Assembly (NCBI GenBank): GCA_025617745.1
Contig: CM046863.1
Coordinates: 6,694,015 to 6,758,014 of the forward strand
Direction of reading: 5' to 3'
Length of the DNA: 64,000 nt
Origin: Heliocidaris erythrogramma
Taxonomy: Eukaryota; Echinodermata; Echinoidea; Camarodonta; Echinometridae
A program made the position numbers and the translations under genes. The notes beneath the pieces were generated by a model. That model saw only the letters and a program-made list of their open reading frames with translations, had not been told where the DNA came from and did no database searches. Shown here piece by piece: positions 48,236 to 60,972 of this stretch (the first letter of the stretch is position 1; the number at the start of each line of letters is the position of its first letter).

Positions 48236-50925
48236 AATTTCAATTTCAATTTCAATTCAAGACATTTATTTCCAACTTTTCAATATAATTGTACAAAACA
48301 ATATATCAGCAAAATAATGTACATGCATTTTCAACAAAATCTGACATAACATACATTCACGTGGTATATACATAGTTGGAGGACACACCTCTAAAAGCAA
48401 ACGCTTGAGACGAGGGTGTCCTTTAACATTATACATAGTACACTATATTATATAAAAAGAAAATAACTTCATAATTAAGAAAACATTCCTAGACCGCTGA
48501 GCTTGATTGGAGGAAAAAAGAAGAAAAAAGAAAAGAGAGAGAAGAAAAAAGAAAAGAGGGGGAATGAGGGACAAAAAATGTAAGAATGGAGATGCAACAT
48601 AAAAGGAGTACGGAGAAGTATTCACGAAGAAGCAGAGAGAAGAAATGGACTCAATGGAGGGTGGGGAAGTGTTAATGTTGAGGTACACTATATTTTGTAT
48701 GATTGAACTAAATAAATCAATAATGAATCAATCAATAATGAATCAATAAGTAATTAAAAAGAAGATACCTTAACACTGGTAATGACGTTAGCACCATTCT
48801 CAACGAAGAAGAACTGTTTAACTACTGAATTATCAATCTAGAATAACGTAAATTTTCCCGAGTAGTCCGGCAATTTTAAAAGCAATCTTTATTTGATATA
48901 GAGACAGGTAAGAAACTTCACAGAAATGGATACTATTAAAAGGAACAGAAGTTTAGATTTAATTTCTCTCGAGTTTCTCACTTGCAGAAAATGCAGCGGG
49001 AGCTAATGCAGCTAGACGCCAAATGGGACGGCGCAGCGCTTACATGGCAAACGGCCAAATTTCGGCCATCGGCTAAAGATTAGCCGTAAAGTTTCATAAC
49101 TTTTGTATTGTGATTGTTGATTTAGAGCTCATCCTAGTTAACAATGTGGTTTCTCTGGCTCTTTATTACGGAATATGTAACATCATATTTATCAAATCTA
49201 TTTTGAAAAAAAAATATTAGGTACTTGATTTTTATCACTACTTGCGCCCCTTTAAATCTATATTGGTCAACGCTTCATTATTTAATCAATTTCGTGTGCA
49301 AATTCATCGCTCTAGGCAAGAGCTACGTAACCCACTACTAAGTAATACACCAATTATATATTGGAAGTATCTCAGTGAAATAGCTCACACATTTCTGCAT
49401 CTCTTCAATGTTCAGAATGACCGATGTGTTCTCTTCCCAGAAAACATGGTCAGGGAGAAGAACGAACCAGTATATTATTACTTAACCTAACTTTTTTATG
49501 CATAATAAATATTGAAAGTTACATTTCAGTTCCTTTTTTTGTACCTTATTTCTTTGGTTTCTCGTTTGTCCGCTTTTCTTTAATGTTGAAATAAGGTAAT
49601 ATCTTTTATTTTTAATCTGCAATTTTCTTTGAACATTTCTTTTGAAGCATATGATTATAATCATATATTTAAAATGCTTGATTTATGCTCAAATTATTTA
49701 CACATTGACCACCATGTACCTTTCCTGTGGTCGAGTAATTGGTGAATAAAAACAAGGAAGAGTTAGGGCATGTGATTATAAAAAAATAATAACTATATAC
49801 ATAGACATAATTGATATTTTTGAAGGGTGTACTCAATTTTGTCATCTAATGTTCATGTGAAAACTCCCCAGCTACTTAGTTACAGTGCTTTTAAAATATG
49901 GTGACGCGCTGATCTCATCTAAGTTAAATGCTCCCACACCATTGCATCTATAGGGTCATACCATTGAGCCTCAATATACTATCATTCCCAGATGTCAGTC
50001 TCTATGCAACGAAAGTTTAGTGAATTGTGAAGTATGTTTGTGTATGTTTGATGAAGGTTTCGGGGGATTGGACTTTGTTGCGGAATCTTCAAATTGCAAC
50101 TACCGTTCTGTCACCAGTCGTCGCGGGAGTTTTACAATTTTGTGTTAATAATTTTCAAATAATAACTTAGTTGAAGAATCACCTACCATTCGATGCCGAA
50201 AATGCTTGTGTATAAAATCCACGTAAAACATTACACCTTGCTTGTACGGCGCCATCGCTACATCAGCGCTGCTCACACGGCTGTTTCACTCCCATATATA
50301 GGCCGTGTAGGCTACAAATAAGCCCTAAAAATGCACACACATAATTCGCGAATGCTGTATAGAGGATGGGCCGTCTTCGAACACAAAAAGTATAGCTCGA
50401 AAACCCCTCAGCAGTACACCGGTACAGGATCAGGCAAGACGAAATCAAAACATGTTTTTAATTATCAAATACAACGTTTGTGCTTATACCTTATACTGGA
50501 ACCCCTTAACATTATTTCATGAAAATTCCAAAATAACGCAGGAAAATATCATCCAAATTGTCATGGGGCGTCCATAGTTACTATCCGCAGTGGCAAATTT
50601 GCAGACGATCATCACATTTTTATCCGCCTTTACTTAGTGCAGTATGCTATAAATTATGAAGGAAATACGCTTGTTGACACATCTAACGAAAGGTAATTCA
50701 ATCCCACACAACATATCTGAATTCAATTGTGAAGCCGTCACGTTACCTTTCCATAGTCAAATTCTACTGCCCAATACCTGAATACAGGTTGTTAAACGTG
50801 CTATGACTGCAGAAAATGTCAAATAGTCAATTTACAGAATTGATGTAGATTGTATAACCGGGGGTAATAATGTGTAAGCGCCATGAGCGCTACTACGTGA
50901 CGGATATGAGCACTATATAGGTGGC

Positions 50926-50958
<33 letters not shown>

Positions 50959-51130
50959 CGCCTACGGTCTGTGACTTACTCCGCGCCGAAGGGCTCGGGT
51001 ACGGTAGCTTCGGCGGCGGCGCTGCCTGAAGTGGCCCATAATATCATGTTGATGGAAATGATAATGTGCTGTCTCCCAAGACTGGTAGTACATCAATATT
51101 AAATCATTTTCGAAAGGTTTCTTATTCTTG
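48236..51130. other. intron; microsatellites, no gene seen
   Basis: (TTTCAA)n at 48229-48260. (ATT)n at about 50930-50960, preceded by the AAGCGCCATGAGCGCT / GAGCACTATATAGG repeat. Purine-rich 48510-48680. Short open frames are unassigned. Confidence 0.4.
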
Positions 51131-51210
51131 AAATATTCTTAAAGGTCCACTGCAACCCAAATGCAAGTTGATTTATGTTGATGTGCAGGAATGCATACAA
51201 CTCATATTTT

Positions 51211-51547
51211 TTAAATTAAAAATTCCTCCCCAGTCAAACTTCTTCGTTTACTAACCATTGTCTACGGCGGACCATTAAAAATGAATATTAATGAGTCGGA
51301 AAGAAGAGGATCTTGGGTATTTGATTCTAGTTTCATCGTGACTTGGCCGTGAACCAGAATAGCCTGGTGGTTAAGTCGCTGCCCGGCAAGCAGTAGATGA
51401 CAGGTTCGAATCCCGCTGGTTCCAATTTTTTCTGACTTGTGTTTTTCATTACAGATCGAGCATACGATCTTTAACACTGGGAGTAACATGCCTAAAGATT
51501 TGTTTACAAATTAAAAATTCCTCCCCAGTCAAACTTCTTCGTTTACT
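51211..51547. mobile_element. tRNA-like insertion bounded by 43-bp direct repeats
   Basis: Flanked by AACTCATATTTT at 51199-51210 and 51548-51559. The ends of the unit are two copies of a 43-bp direct repeat (51213-51255 and 51508-51550; AAATTAAAAATTCCTCCCCA...). A tRNA-like region (51351-51423) lies between them. It may be a SINE or a very small terminal-repeat retroelement. Confidence 0.55.
51351..51424 (+). other. tRNA-like sequence (decayed, Ala-like GGC loop)
   Basis: GAACCAG and CTGGTTC pair as a 7-bp acceptor stem. TAGCCTGGTGGTTAAG is A-box-like, CTGC-CCGGCAA-GCAG an anticodon arm with GGC, and GGTTCGAATCCC a B box. The T stem has mismatches and position 33 is C, so a functional tRNA is unlikely. 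Confidence 0.45.
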
Positions 51548-52134
51548 AACTCATATTTTGTTTTTCAAACATCATGTTTTATAGATTTTAAATATCTTTT
51601 AAAAATCAGTTTCTCAAACATGCTAAGCTACACCCTAAATAGGCTCCATATCTCATTCCTGCAGTCGCATCATCTGTCACTCATTAGTGAGCTAAGGGGA
51701 GGCAGTGGTATGTAGCTTCGTCAGAGATGACCATCTGTTGTAATGGACCATACAATGCCTAAATGGCAGTTGCTATTTCAAGCATGCTGTAGCATCACTA
51801 GGAAAAATGTGGTAATGAGAAGGTATTGTTTGAAAGCATGCAATTCTACTTTCAGCATGTGCTTAGCTCGGGGAAGTTTACATTCCACTGTCTATTGTAG
51901 AATGTTAGTGTAGCTGACTGATGGTTTACAGATGATGTCATTGCAGGAACAAAATCTGGAGATTTTTAAAGGTTGGAGCTTAGGAGGTTGGAAAAAATAT
52001 TTCAAAAGCATTTAAACATCTACGAAATATATATAGATGTTTAAATGGCAGAATATTAGTTGTATGCACCCCTCCACATGAACAGTCATAAACTTGCATT
52101 TGGGTTGCGTTTTGGTTGCAGGGGCCTTTTCAAG

Positions 52135-54225
52135 GTTATGTAACATTTTATAATTATTATACTACTTTTAACGTTAGATCAACTTATCATCTAATTCACA
52201 CTGAAAATTAATCCCTACATAATGGCACAGTGTTTTTTTTTCTTTTAATCTTAATATTTGGTGTCATGGTTGCCATGAATTTCTCTCAATACTAATTGTT
52301 CAACATCCACCATACATCTTTGATTCACCTTAAGTTAAGGGCTATCAATCTTTCTTGTCGCTCATACAACTTTTTGCTAATGCCTGTATTTTGACGTTGC
52401 AATGTCCAGATATTTTGTTGTTTACTCATGTTTGTGACCTTCATTGTTTGATCTTTCATTCTGTAGATCTTTGCCATCGAGCTCTTGTTTGTCTCTTCTC
52501 ACATCCTCATCTTCCAATATTTTTTGTCTTAATCAACTCTTCCTTATTCATTTGCATAGGACTATCACCCTCAAGCTATTGGATAATTCATACAAACCAA
52601 ATAAGTTGGACGGAAATTCCACATTTATTCAATATAATATTTTAGTGCATACAAACTACATGTAGGATCTACTGTAAAACAAGAAACTTTTGCACGTATC
52701 TGATATAATCATGAGAGGTTCATAATCGATAAAAGTTTCATACTGCGAAATGACTAAATAATTGACATGACAGAAAATCGGCTTAAGTTTCTTAATGTAA
52801 ACATGGCTGTCGTTGACAGTTTCTGAAGGTTTCATGTCACAGATATGTTTAGATTTACATTAGATCAAGTCTAAGTGGGTCTACTCGTACACTGGCGGAT
52901 TTATGGAAGGGGTGCACAACTTCCCCCACCTTTTTGAAACCCACTTGAAATAGATTAGATATGTAGAGTGGAGGCCTATAAGTACTAAGTAAACAACTCA
53001 AGCAAAACAGGATTGCCGACTTTAAAGTAGAGATGGGAGTGAGCCTTTGAGAGGAGCAAAGCAATCATAGCAGGATATACAGTAAAATGATTTTTTAACA
53101 AACTATATAAATATCATTCATACGGAACAATGGGTGACAGTTCATCAAACTCAATTTGTTCATTTAATGGATCTGAGCAATACTGTAAAAGTGGAAAATC
53201 GAATGTGATTCCTTTTTTTTCGCACCCTGTAGGCCTACATGTTCAGTGAATTAAATGTTTTTAATTTTGTCGGCCCTGTAGCTTGATGGGCCAAAGAGTT
53301 ACATGGACAAGAACAACTTTATGTTTCTATTTTACACTAATTCCAAGCTCCGCGTAATGCATGAACATTTCTATATAGTGAAATATTCCACGTTTATTTC
53401 AGTGACAAAAAATAACGTAATGTACCAAAAAATCTGGAATATCTAAATGTTTTAAGGTGAGAGCTGGAAAATGTGAAACAGCTAGGTTAATCGGAGGGAT
53501 CAAAGCCCCGGGAATACCACTATGACAGGCAGCAGGTACTCCTACAGAATAGCAATCTCCAATCCCCCCCCCCCCCCCCCCCCCCCCGAAAAACTTCTTG
53601 TCACTAAAGTCCACCGCACACTATGAGATCGACTGCGATTCGAGTTTGGCAACAAATATTAATAGCATTAGACATGGAAATTTTAATAAATAAATGTATA
53701 ATCTACCTCATTCAAGTGCTAAACAATGTTATGAATAATAAAAATAGGATCTTGATCCGCTGTGAGCTTTTTGTTCCATTTGATTTGTTTAATTTTGTAT
53801 TAGGTGTGCATGTTTCTGCTGTAATCCCTTGTTTGGTGGACAAATATTGTTTTCAGTGATTTTGAAGTGGAATTATTCTTTTGTTTTAAGATGGAATGTG
53901 TTTTAATCAGCAACTGATTGTGATAACATTAATATTGTGTTTTGGTTTCATGCAGAATATTGCAAGTTTCCACTTTAGCAGTACACAACTGCGGTGGGGA
54001 AAAAAGTCTCCCCTCAGCAAATTATCTCATTTTCAGCCATGTAACCCTATCACAGAAACATAAGCAACACAAACTCTCCTCTTCTCTTGGATTGCTTTTC
54101 ACTTCAACAAACACATTCCCTTTCATGATGTGAACTCATGTTCTTTAACTCTCTCTCCCTCTCTAACGAAACAAAAACAAACACAAATACACAAATTTGC
54201 AAATGACAAAATGTTTGGCACTTTT
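52135..54225. other. intron; no gene seen
   Basis: A poly-C tract lies at 53565-53587. A degraded GGCGGATTTATGGA repeat end lies near 52893. No supported exon. Confidence 0.35.
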
Positions 54226-54273
54226 TATTGAGTAACATGCACATCAAATGTGGAATAGCAAAGGATCAGAAGT

Positions 54274-54650
54274 TCAGTAGCGAGTAGAAGATCCGAATAC
54301 AGCTACGACAGCCTGGCATCTCCTCCTCATGCTTGTCACCAGCCTGGTGATGCGTTGCTGTGGGATGAGGTTCCACTCTTCGATAAGGATCTGTCGCAAC
54401 TCAGCCAGTGTAGTGTGATCTGTCACTCTGGCGCTGGTCCCACAGGTGCTCGATTGGGTTCAAGTCAGGGCTGTTCGCAGGCCAATCCATCCTCGTCACT
54501 GCCTCCTCCTGCAGGTATTCGGTGATGATCCTTGCTCTGTGTGGGCGGGCGTTGTCATCTTGGAAGATGGCGTTTGGTCCAAGATTGCGCATGTATGGGA
54601 TGTTGTCTCGGTATCTCTCTGCTGTCAGGTTTCCATCAACGATGATAAGC
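54274..54650 (-). pseudogene. Tc1-type transposase C-terminal fragment
   Basis: Minus strand: LIIVDGNLTAERYRDNI, FQDDNARPHRARI (second catalytic D), WPANSPDLNPIEHLWDQ (catalytic E), then after a frameshift ELRQILIEEW, IPQQRITRLVTSMRRRCQAV and a stop at 54274. The first D and the DNA-binding domain are lost. Relic of a Tc1/mariner element; the 3' side toward 54200 may include its end. Confidence 0.8.
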
Positions 54651-54659
54651 TACTCTTTA

Positions 54660-55225
54660 AAAGTAAGCACTGCCAAGCATAAAGCTTGTGCAAGGCACAT
54701 TTCATCTACCAAAGAGGAAATAAACTTGTTGAATCATTCATGACCCATTCAACATCATTCACACACACCCGACATTGCAACAAAAGCAATAGACAATAGC
54801 CAAGATAGCCATTCAATTTGCAACTTTTCACTTTTGACTTTGCCCTCTATTCAGGGGTGCTGTGCATTCAAGGATGACATAACCATTACAAATGGGGCAT
54901 GGATGTGAAGGGGGATAAATGAACTTTCCAATGATTTAAAAATCAAGAATGATTAAAAAGCCGCCAAAAAGATATCAAGGCTCAAAGTTGAATTGCAGAA
55001 CTTTTTTTGAGGGGTTTATATAGGTATATATATATATATATATATATATTTACAAGCCAAAAATATATATATATATATACTAGCAGAAGGAGCCTGTGGA
55101 CATCCACGGGCTCTAGCTGTGTTTATGATTAATCGCCGTACCGTATATTTGTTACAATAATCAAGTGAATAAATAAAAAAGTCGGGTAAAGTTATTTTTA
55201 CCAAGAAGTATTTACAACATGTCCA
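54660..55225. other. unassigned DNA with (AT)n
   Basis: (AT)n tracts at 55022-55048 and 55063-55079. No gene. Confidence 0.4.
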
Positions 55226-55553
55226 TTGGCGGACCCGGGGGGTGCTTCCCCGTGCCATCCCCACCCCCCCCCCCGTTCAATGGCAGGAAAGTATGCATTT
55301 TGACCATAGACGATCCGCCCTTTTGTTGATTGTGCCCCCGCCCCCTTTTAGAATGAAACCTTCTTTTTTTGGCTTGTCAGAGAATTATGGAGGGACCCCC
55401 ATAACCACCCCCTCCTGAGCGAATTTTCTAGGTCTAACGAAAAAAAAAAAATTCGCCACCCCCCCCCCCCCCCCCCCAGGTCTGCCTTTTCCAAAAGTTG
55501 ACAAACCTGCACTTGTTTTCCCCCGCCTTATACTAAATTCTGGATCCGCCCCT
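55226..55553. mobile_element. MITE of the GGGGCGGATCCAG family
   Basis: TTGGCGGACCCGGGGGG at the left and TCTGGATCCGCCCCTG at the right form an imperfect inverted pair around a C-rich interior with poly-C near 55458-55478. Confidence 0.5.
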
Positions 55554-56870
55554 GATCATGTGAATATGTCTTATTTATCCAAAGCTTGCATGAGTTCTGA
55601 AGAAAATTCCTTTTAATCTTGATGAAAATTGATGATATGGATATAATAATGCATAGACCTAGAGGGAGCGATTTGATCTTGCCATGTTTCTGTGGTTTAT
55701 TAATACTCAGAGTAACATCCATAATTAGCGGTACGTCCACTGTAAAGGATGCAATAATGAGAAAAAATAAATTTGTCATTTTATTTTATTCAGGGGGATT
55801 ATGGCCCCCTTATATGGGTCTTGGGAGGACCGACGGATTGACTCCCCCCCCCCCCCCCCTCCAGCTCCCCCATTCCATTGTCATCCCATCACCCCCCCCC
55901 CCCCCCCCCCCCCCCCCCCAGGGCGAGGGGAGAAGGGATTAATATCATTATACGTATTCATAATCATTATGGAAATATTTTCGAAGGAATTTTCTTCTTA
56001 TCAGATTTTCTGATAAAGTGTCAAATTACCGGTAGCGAACGTCATGAAACATACACACTAAACTGTATGTGTGACCATGAAGCTTCAAATGATGTAACTC
56101 TATACCTGTATGATGACCTGTACACGTACGTGCGAACGATCTAACACGTGTGTATAATACTGTACTGTACACTGAAGCCATGCGGATATATGGCCATGCT
56201 GTTCTTTGGCATAGCTCCCCTTCACAGGGAAAGGTATATGGGTTGGCTGGGCCTGAAGCTACAAACCCGCTTCATGGGTTGGTGGAATTATTAGGCCTAC
56301 TCCCTGCGGAAATTCAATGTTTAAAAATGAATTTATGGACGGGACGTCAGCCCTCAAGAAGTGCCTCCCACCACCCTAAGAACCCTTCCCCACCCGTGGG
56401 TACCAAAAGGCGGGGACTGAAAGGGCCAGGGGAGGAGCCTATTTGAACCAAAAAAAGAGCCCGAAATCCTTAGCGTATTATATTATAAGCTTAGTGTATT
56501 ATATTATAAGATATATATATATATATATAAAACACTAATATATAAGACGAAGGCTAAATATCAGCAAAATATATAGCTACTATGAAATGATCCGGACGTA
56601 TTTCGTCGGTTCACAGCGTTTGTTGTTATCTGGATTTTTCCTGCCGATTTCGATTGCGTTTACCCATTTCCCCCACTTTTTGCAGTATTTAACTCGATCA
56701 GGAGAAATACAAAATGAAAGATATTATCCCTTCTTCATATTGTGGTTGTTAAAACCTATGGCACATCAAATTTTCGGAATTTGGATGGAGAAAAGAAAAG
56801 AAAAACACATTGTTGTTGCAAAGTCAATGCGTTGTTATGCTTTGCAAACCTATTGTTTTCACCCACAGGC
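55554..56870. other. intron; poly-C tracts, no gene seen
   Basis: Poly-C runs near 55844-55860 and 55891-55919. (AT)n at 56512-56528. No supported exon. Confidence 0.35.
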
Positions 56871-56879
56871 CGAAATCAC

Positions 56880-59005
56880 GGTTACAGCCCTATAGCTAGA
56901 AGGTCCGATAGACCGACACCCAATACATAGAAGGTTCGATAGACCGAATAGACCGAATTGGCGGAGGGTCCGATAGTCCGTAGGTTCTATAGATCAAATG
57001 TCCAACGGGGTCCGATAGTCAGAAGGTCAGATAGATAAGAAGGTTCGATAGACCGAATCGGCAAAATGGTCTGATAGTCCGAAGGTTCAGTAGGGGTCCG
57101 ATAGTTAGAAGGTCCGATAGACCGACAATAACTTAAAAAGGGTAAAATAATTGGATACAAGAAGTTTTTAATAGTTTTATCTCATAAAAGGAAAAGGTTA
57201 ATGACTTATCTTCTTCTATGTGTATTGTAATAAATCGATGCACTAGGTCTGTAAGCCCACCCTTCCTCCCCCCCCCCCCCCAAAAAAAAAAAATGGGGTC
57301 CACCCATGCAGCTCAGTCCCCCCCCCCCCCCCCCCCAACACCGCGGTTAATTTTGCCACTAAACCGATGTATTGGCAATGGGGAACGCTGACCATTTTTT
57401 GAAACATGGAAATCTAATTATATGGTGCACACTAAAGCCCCGAGGCCCATCATGCCCGAAGCATTTTTTTCTAGTGGAGCAAGCTTATGAAAGGGCGTCC
57501 CCTTCTAACACAAGTGTTATTTCTTAAACAAGGAAATCTTATGGGGTGCACACTTTATACTTGATTTTTTATTAAAAGTAACAAAAGAATAAGAATAAGA
57601 AAATAAAAGATTCTGACCGGTAAAAATGATTTTTTTTTCAATTAGGCCCTACAACCTTCTTGGGAGGGGGCGTTTCCATTTTTTAGGGTTGTCAGGTGAT
57701 ATTTTCCTACCAGCTATGATGTCAGCTTTTATATTTTTTGGAATGTTCACTGACTACACTTATACTACTACTTTGTGGCAAATTTTAGTCTGTGGACTCT
57801 GTCGGATAAATTATACCAATTTTTTTTTTTTTTTTGGGGGGGGGGTGGGGGAATTCGAAAATAGTCGGATACCTCACTGCCTGAATATTATGATATTCGG
57901 GCTTCTTGTTGCTGCAGGACGTAAAAGGTGCTTGCTGCAAGAAACAATCTAGGCCTAGTTTCTTGATTGTATGAGCGAGCAAAGCGAGCGAACGAGAGAG
58001 AGAGAAAATAAAGAAGAATTTTGTATCCTAAGAATAGGTTCGTATCCTAAAAATAGCGTATTGTTATTCCGTTCTCATAATCTGTGTAACATGTTGTCGG
58101 CAACTTCCGTTCTCATTGTTGGGAAGAGACTATTGGTCACAGGCCATTATTTCTGAAAATTCATCTCTTTATTAGCCCCTTTAGGTCAACTTGCCGCTCG
58201 ATTCCTTTCAGTTATGTTGCTAACATTCTTTGAGTAGAAAAATAGCATAACATTAGCTAGAGATTCAAGATGCAAACCAAATAACTTCCATAAGAATATG
58301 ACTTATTAATATAATTAATATAATAACTAATATCAATAATGAAAATATAATGGGCATTGGTAAATAACCCTAGCTAGTGAGCGAAGTTTTTGAATTATTT
58401 GTTTTCTTCTCTTTCCTTTCTGATTTCTTTTCCTTTTCTCTTCTTTTCCTTTTTGTTTTCTTCTTTCCTTTTCAACCTCTTCCTTGTTTGCCTTTTCTTT
58501 GGTTGGAACCACCTTTTCAGGCATGAAAAGTGGGAGAGGGAGGGTATTCCCGCCACCACATTTGAAAACATCTGAAAACATAACGCCCCCACTTATTTTA
58601 ACCACTTATTTTTTACCCACTTTTATCAACTATTTTATCAACTATTGTACCCTTTTTACGTATTTATTATCGGTCTATCTGACCTTCTAACTATCGGACC
58701 CCTACTGAACGTTCGGACTATCGGACCCTTTTGCCGATTCGGTATATAGAACCTTCTGTCTATTGGACCCTCATGTACATTCGGACTATCGAACCTTCTA
58801 TCTATCGGACCTTCTGACTATCGGACCCGTTGGTCATTCGATCGATAGAACCTTCGGACTATTGGACCCTCCTGCTGATTCGGTCTGTAGAACCTTCGGT
58901 CTACTGGACCCTCTCGTACATTCGGTCTATCGAACCTTATATCTATTGGGTGTCGGTCTATCGGACCCGCTAACTATCGGACCTTCTAGCTATAGGGATG
59001 ACCCC
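56880..59005. mobile_element. GATAG-type foldback transposon, copy 2 (opposite orientation)
   Basis: Flanked by GAAATCAC (56872-56879, 59006-59013). Begins GGTTACAGCCCTATAGCTAG and ends CTAGCTATAGGGATGACCCC, so it is reversed relative to 17862-19156. The arms at 56887-57130 and 58665-58998 consist of GGTCCGATAGTCCGAAGGTT units. The centre (57240-58600) is different from copy 1 and has poly-C, (GA)n and pyrimidine tracts. Confidence 0.75.
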
Positions 59006-59013
59006 GAAATCAC

Positions 59014-60661
59014 GACCAAAGTTCCGAAATGTCCGAATCGCTGAATTCAATTTTGGCAAAAAATTTTGAACAATGAAAAAAAATAATTGACGTATATCAA
59101 TTATACAACGAATTATTTGTTGGGGGGTCTTTTACGTCTTTTACGTCGATTACGTGAATATATATATTACAAATTGCTTTTTAAAAATATTTTTCATTTT
59201 TCATACAGTGAATGGTCCTGAAGAGACACGCAGACACAAACAATTGAAGTATATATAGGCCTGTGCGATATGTAAAATGTTGCATAGGTATACGTCATGT
59301 ATTCTCACGTCTTCGACGTGAAAAACAAAAATAAATCGCACATATATATATATATAAACATACGTCAATATTTTGTTTAATATTCATATTGTTTACTTCA
59401 AAGAAAAAACAAAATGTTGCATACATTTACGTCAATCCTTTTCGTTTGCGTGTCCCTTCAGAGCCACCATACTTGTGTGATTCGGACTTGTGAAAGTACA
59501 TGCCACGATTTAATTTCACCACATGCACTTAAAAAAATATTTCATAGGTATGTTTCATATACATAAAATGAGAAGAGTTCGGCCACTGTCTATGGAATTG
59601 AAGGAGTGTTACATCGATAAACAGAAATATGTTACAGATTATTTATTTTGCTTCATTCTGCTAACGAGGAAGGTCTTGTTTTACAAAAAATAGCAAAACA
59701 TAATTAACACCCGTAAGCTGTAATACTCTTTGTCAACCAACTTCGCCTGCCGTCATTCATTGCGCGACATTACGCGACAGTAGCGATAAGCGTTTGTGCT
59801 GGACGTCACGCACAACTTTCCGTTTTCACTACACGGTGCTAGGACGGAGACACCTAAACGGGAAACGGAAACGGAGACATCGTGCGCCAAATTTAAATAC
59901 CCTGCCTGCGCTTGCATATTTTTCCTAATTCATCAATTTGTTTTTCCTCTAGTCTATCCTCTTCTTTCTCATTATGTATTTCTCTGATTTTTTTTCTTTG
60001 TTATATGTTCTTATCTTTCCTTATGTATTTCTGTAGGTTTATTTAAATTCAATATTTCCTCTTTCATAATGTAAGTCTTTATTTTTCCTTTTCCATATTT
60101 CTGTAGAACTAGAAGATTCAATGTCTATACTCTTTGTGCATGTCGTAAGAAAAATATATTACCTGTTACAAGTAGTGCACTATACTGTGCGTGCGCGGGT
60201 AGTAGACCTTATTCGCAAATTACATCGCTTCGTCCTCTTCACAGACCGGGCGCTTTTTTGTGTGTGTGCCGAATACCGTCCTGAAAACAAGGAGGGCGGA
60301 GTGCAGTGGCGTTCCCGCAAGGGCAGAAGGAGTGTTCAAGCGGACTTGCGTTGTGCTCCGAGCTACCGTCCCATTTAAAATATTTACCAGCATTGGATTT
60401 TGTATACAACGGTTTTTTTTCTTCATATAAGATAGGGTTAAAGAAGTGCAGGAGTTTTAGAAAATTCTGGAAACTAGCGAAATCCCTTGGCACAGCATTA
60501 GTTGATATTGGGATCCTTTGAATGTTTCAGTAGCTGCTTCGTAAAACAAAAATATATATTTTTGCCCCCTTGATATAGAGACAAAACTATGTCGCAAAAC
60601 GATTTAATCACATTGCAAAGCTCTTTTCAGTGCTACCTCTATTTCTTCCGTTTTCAATTAG
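59014..60661. other. intron; possible small MITE, no other gene seen
   Basis: 59214-59463 is bracketed by GGTCCTGAAGAGACACGCAG and CGTTTGCGTGTCCCTTCAGAGCC, an inverted pair. (AT)n lies near 59341. Nothing else recognised before exon 2 of the 189-aa protein. Confidence 0.35.
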
Positions 60662-60972
60662 GACCCCAAGGCGTATGTGTCATTGCCTACCTAATCCAGC
60701 ATTTTAAGGAGAGCACGGAGCGAACACATCTTATCATGGTAAAACAAAATCAGCCGACAGTCTTCGATAAATCGAACTGTGTCATACTTTGCGGCAAATT
60801 GGAAGATATGTTTCAACGAAACATAGATTCAATATTAGAGTTTTTGAAGCTCAACTGGATAAATGTAAGGCAATCACCATGGCTGGATGAATGGAATCCA
60901 AAAGGTACTACTCGAGGAGAGTTAATGGACAAACATATTCCGAATACGGTACCGTATAACTTTCTTAATTAA
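60662..60972 (+). CDS. unrecognised 189-aa protein, exon 2 (last)
   Basis: Strong acceptor: a pyrimidine-rich tract then CAATTAG. GA completes G87, then 102 residues run to TAA: PQGVCVIAYLIQHFKES, a second strand THLIMVKQ, a third SNCVILCGKL, a helix MFQRNIDSILEFLKL, and a polar W/P-rich tail. Two cysteines (C92, C129) sit in strands. The intron from exon 1 is about 17 kb. Without the join, the exon could belong to another gene or start at ATG 60589, but the phase match and the continuous alpha/beta pattern favour the two-exon model. Confidence 0.62.

Larger units (their letters stand above)
51140..52134. mobile_element. MITE with about 80-bp inverted arms, carrying a nested insertion
   Basis: Left AAGGTCCACTGCAACCCAAA then TGCAAGTT; the reverse complement of the right arm reads AAAGGCCCCTGCAACC, CAACCCAAATGCAAGTT. 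The 337-bp tRNA-like insertion at 51211 lies inside. Non-coding. Confidence 0.6.

Noticed and set aside
51351..51424. Functional tRNA-Ala
   Set aside because: T-stem mismatches, C at position 33, and location inside a repeat-bounded insertion; treated as tRNA-like.
55619..56144. Proline-rich frames
   Set aside because: Poly-C tracts; no supporting coding signal.
58333..58605. K/E-rich frame on the minus strand, resembling the GTPase coiled coil
   Set aside because: Low-complexity pyrimidine tract inside the GATAG element; no G-domain motif or splice link.
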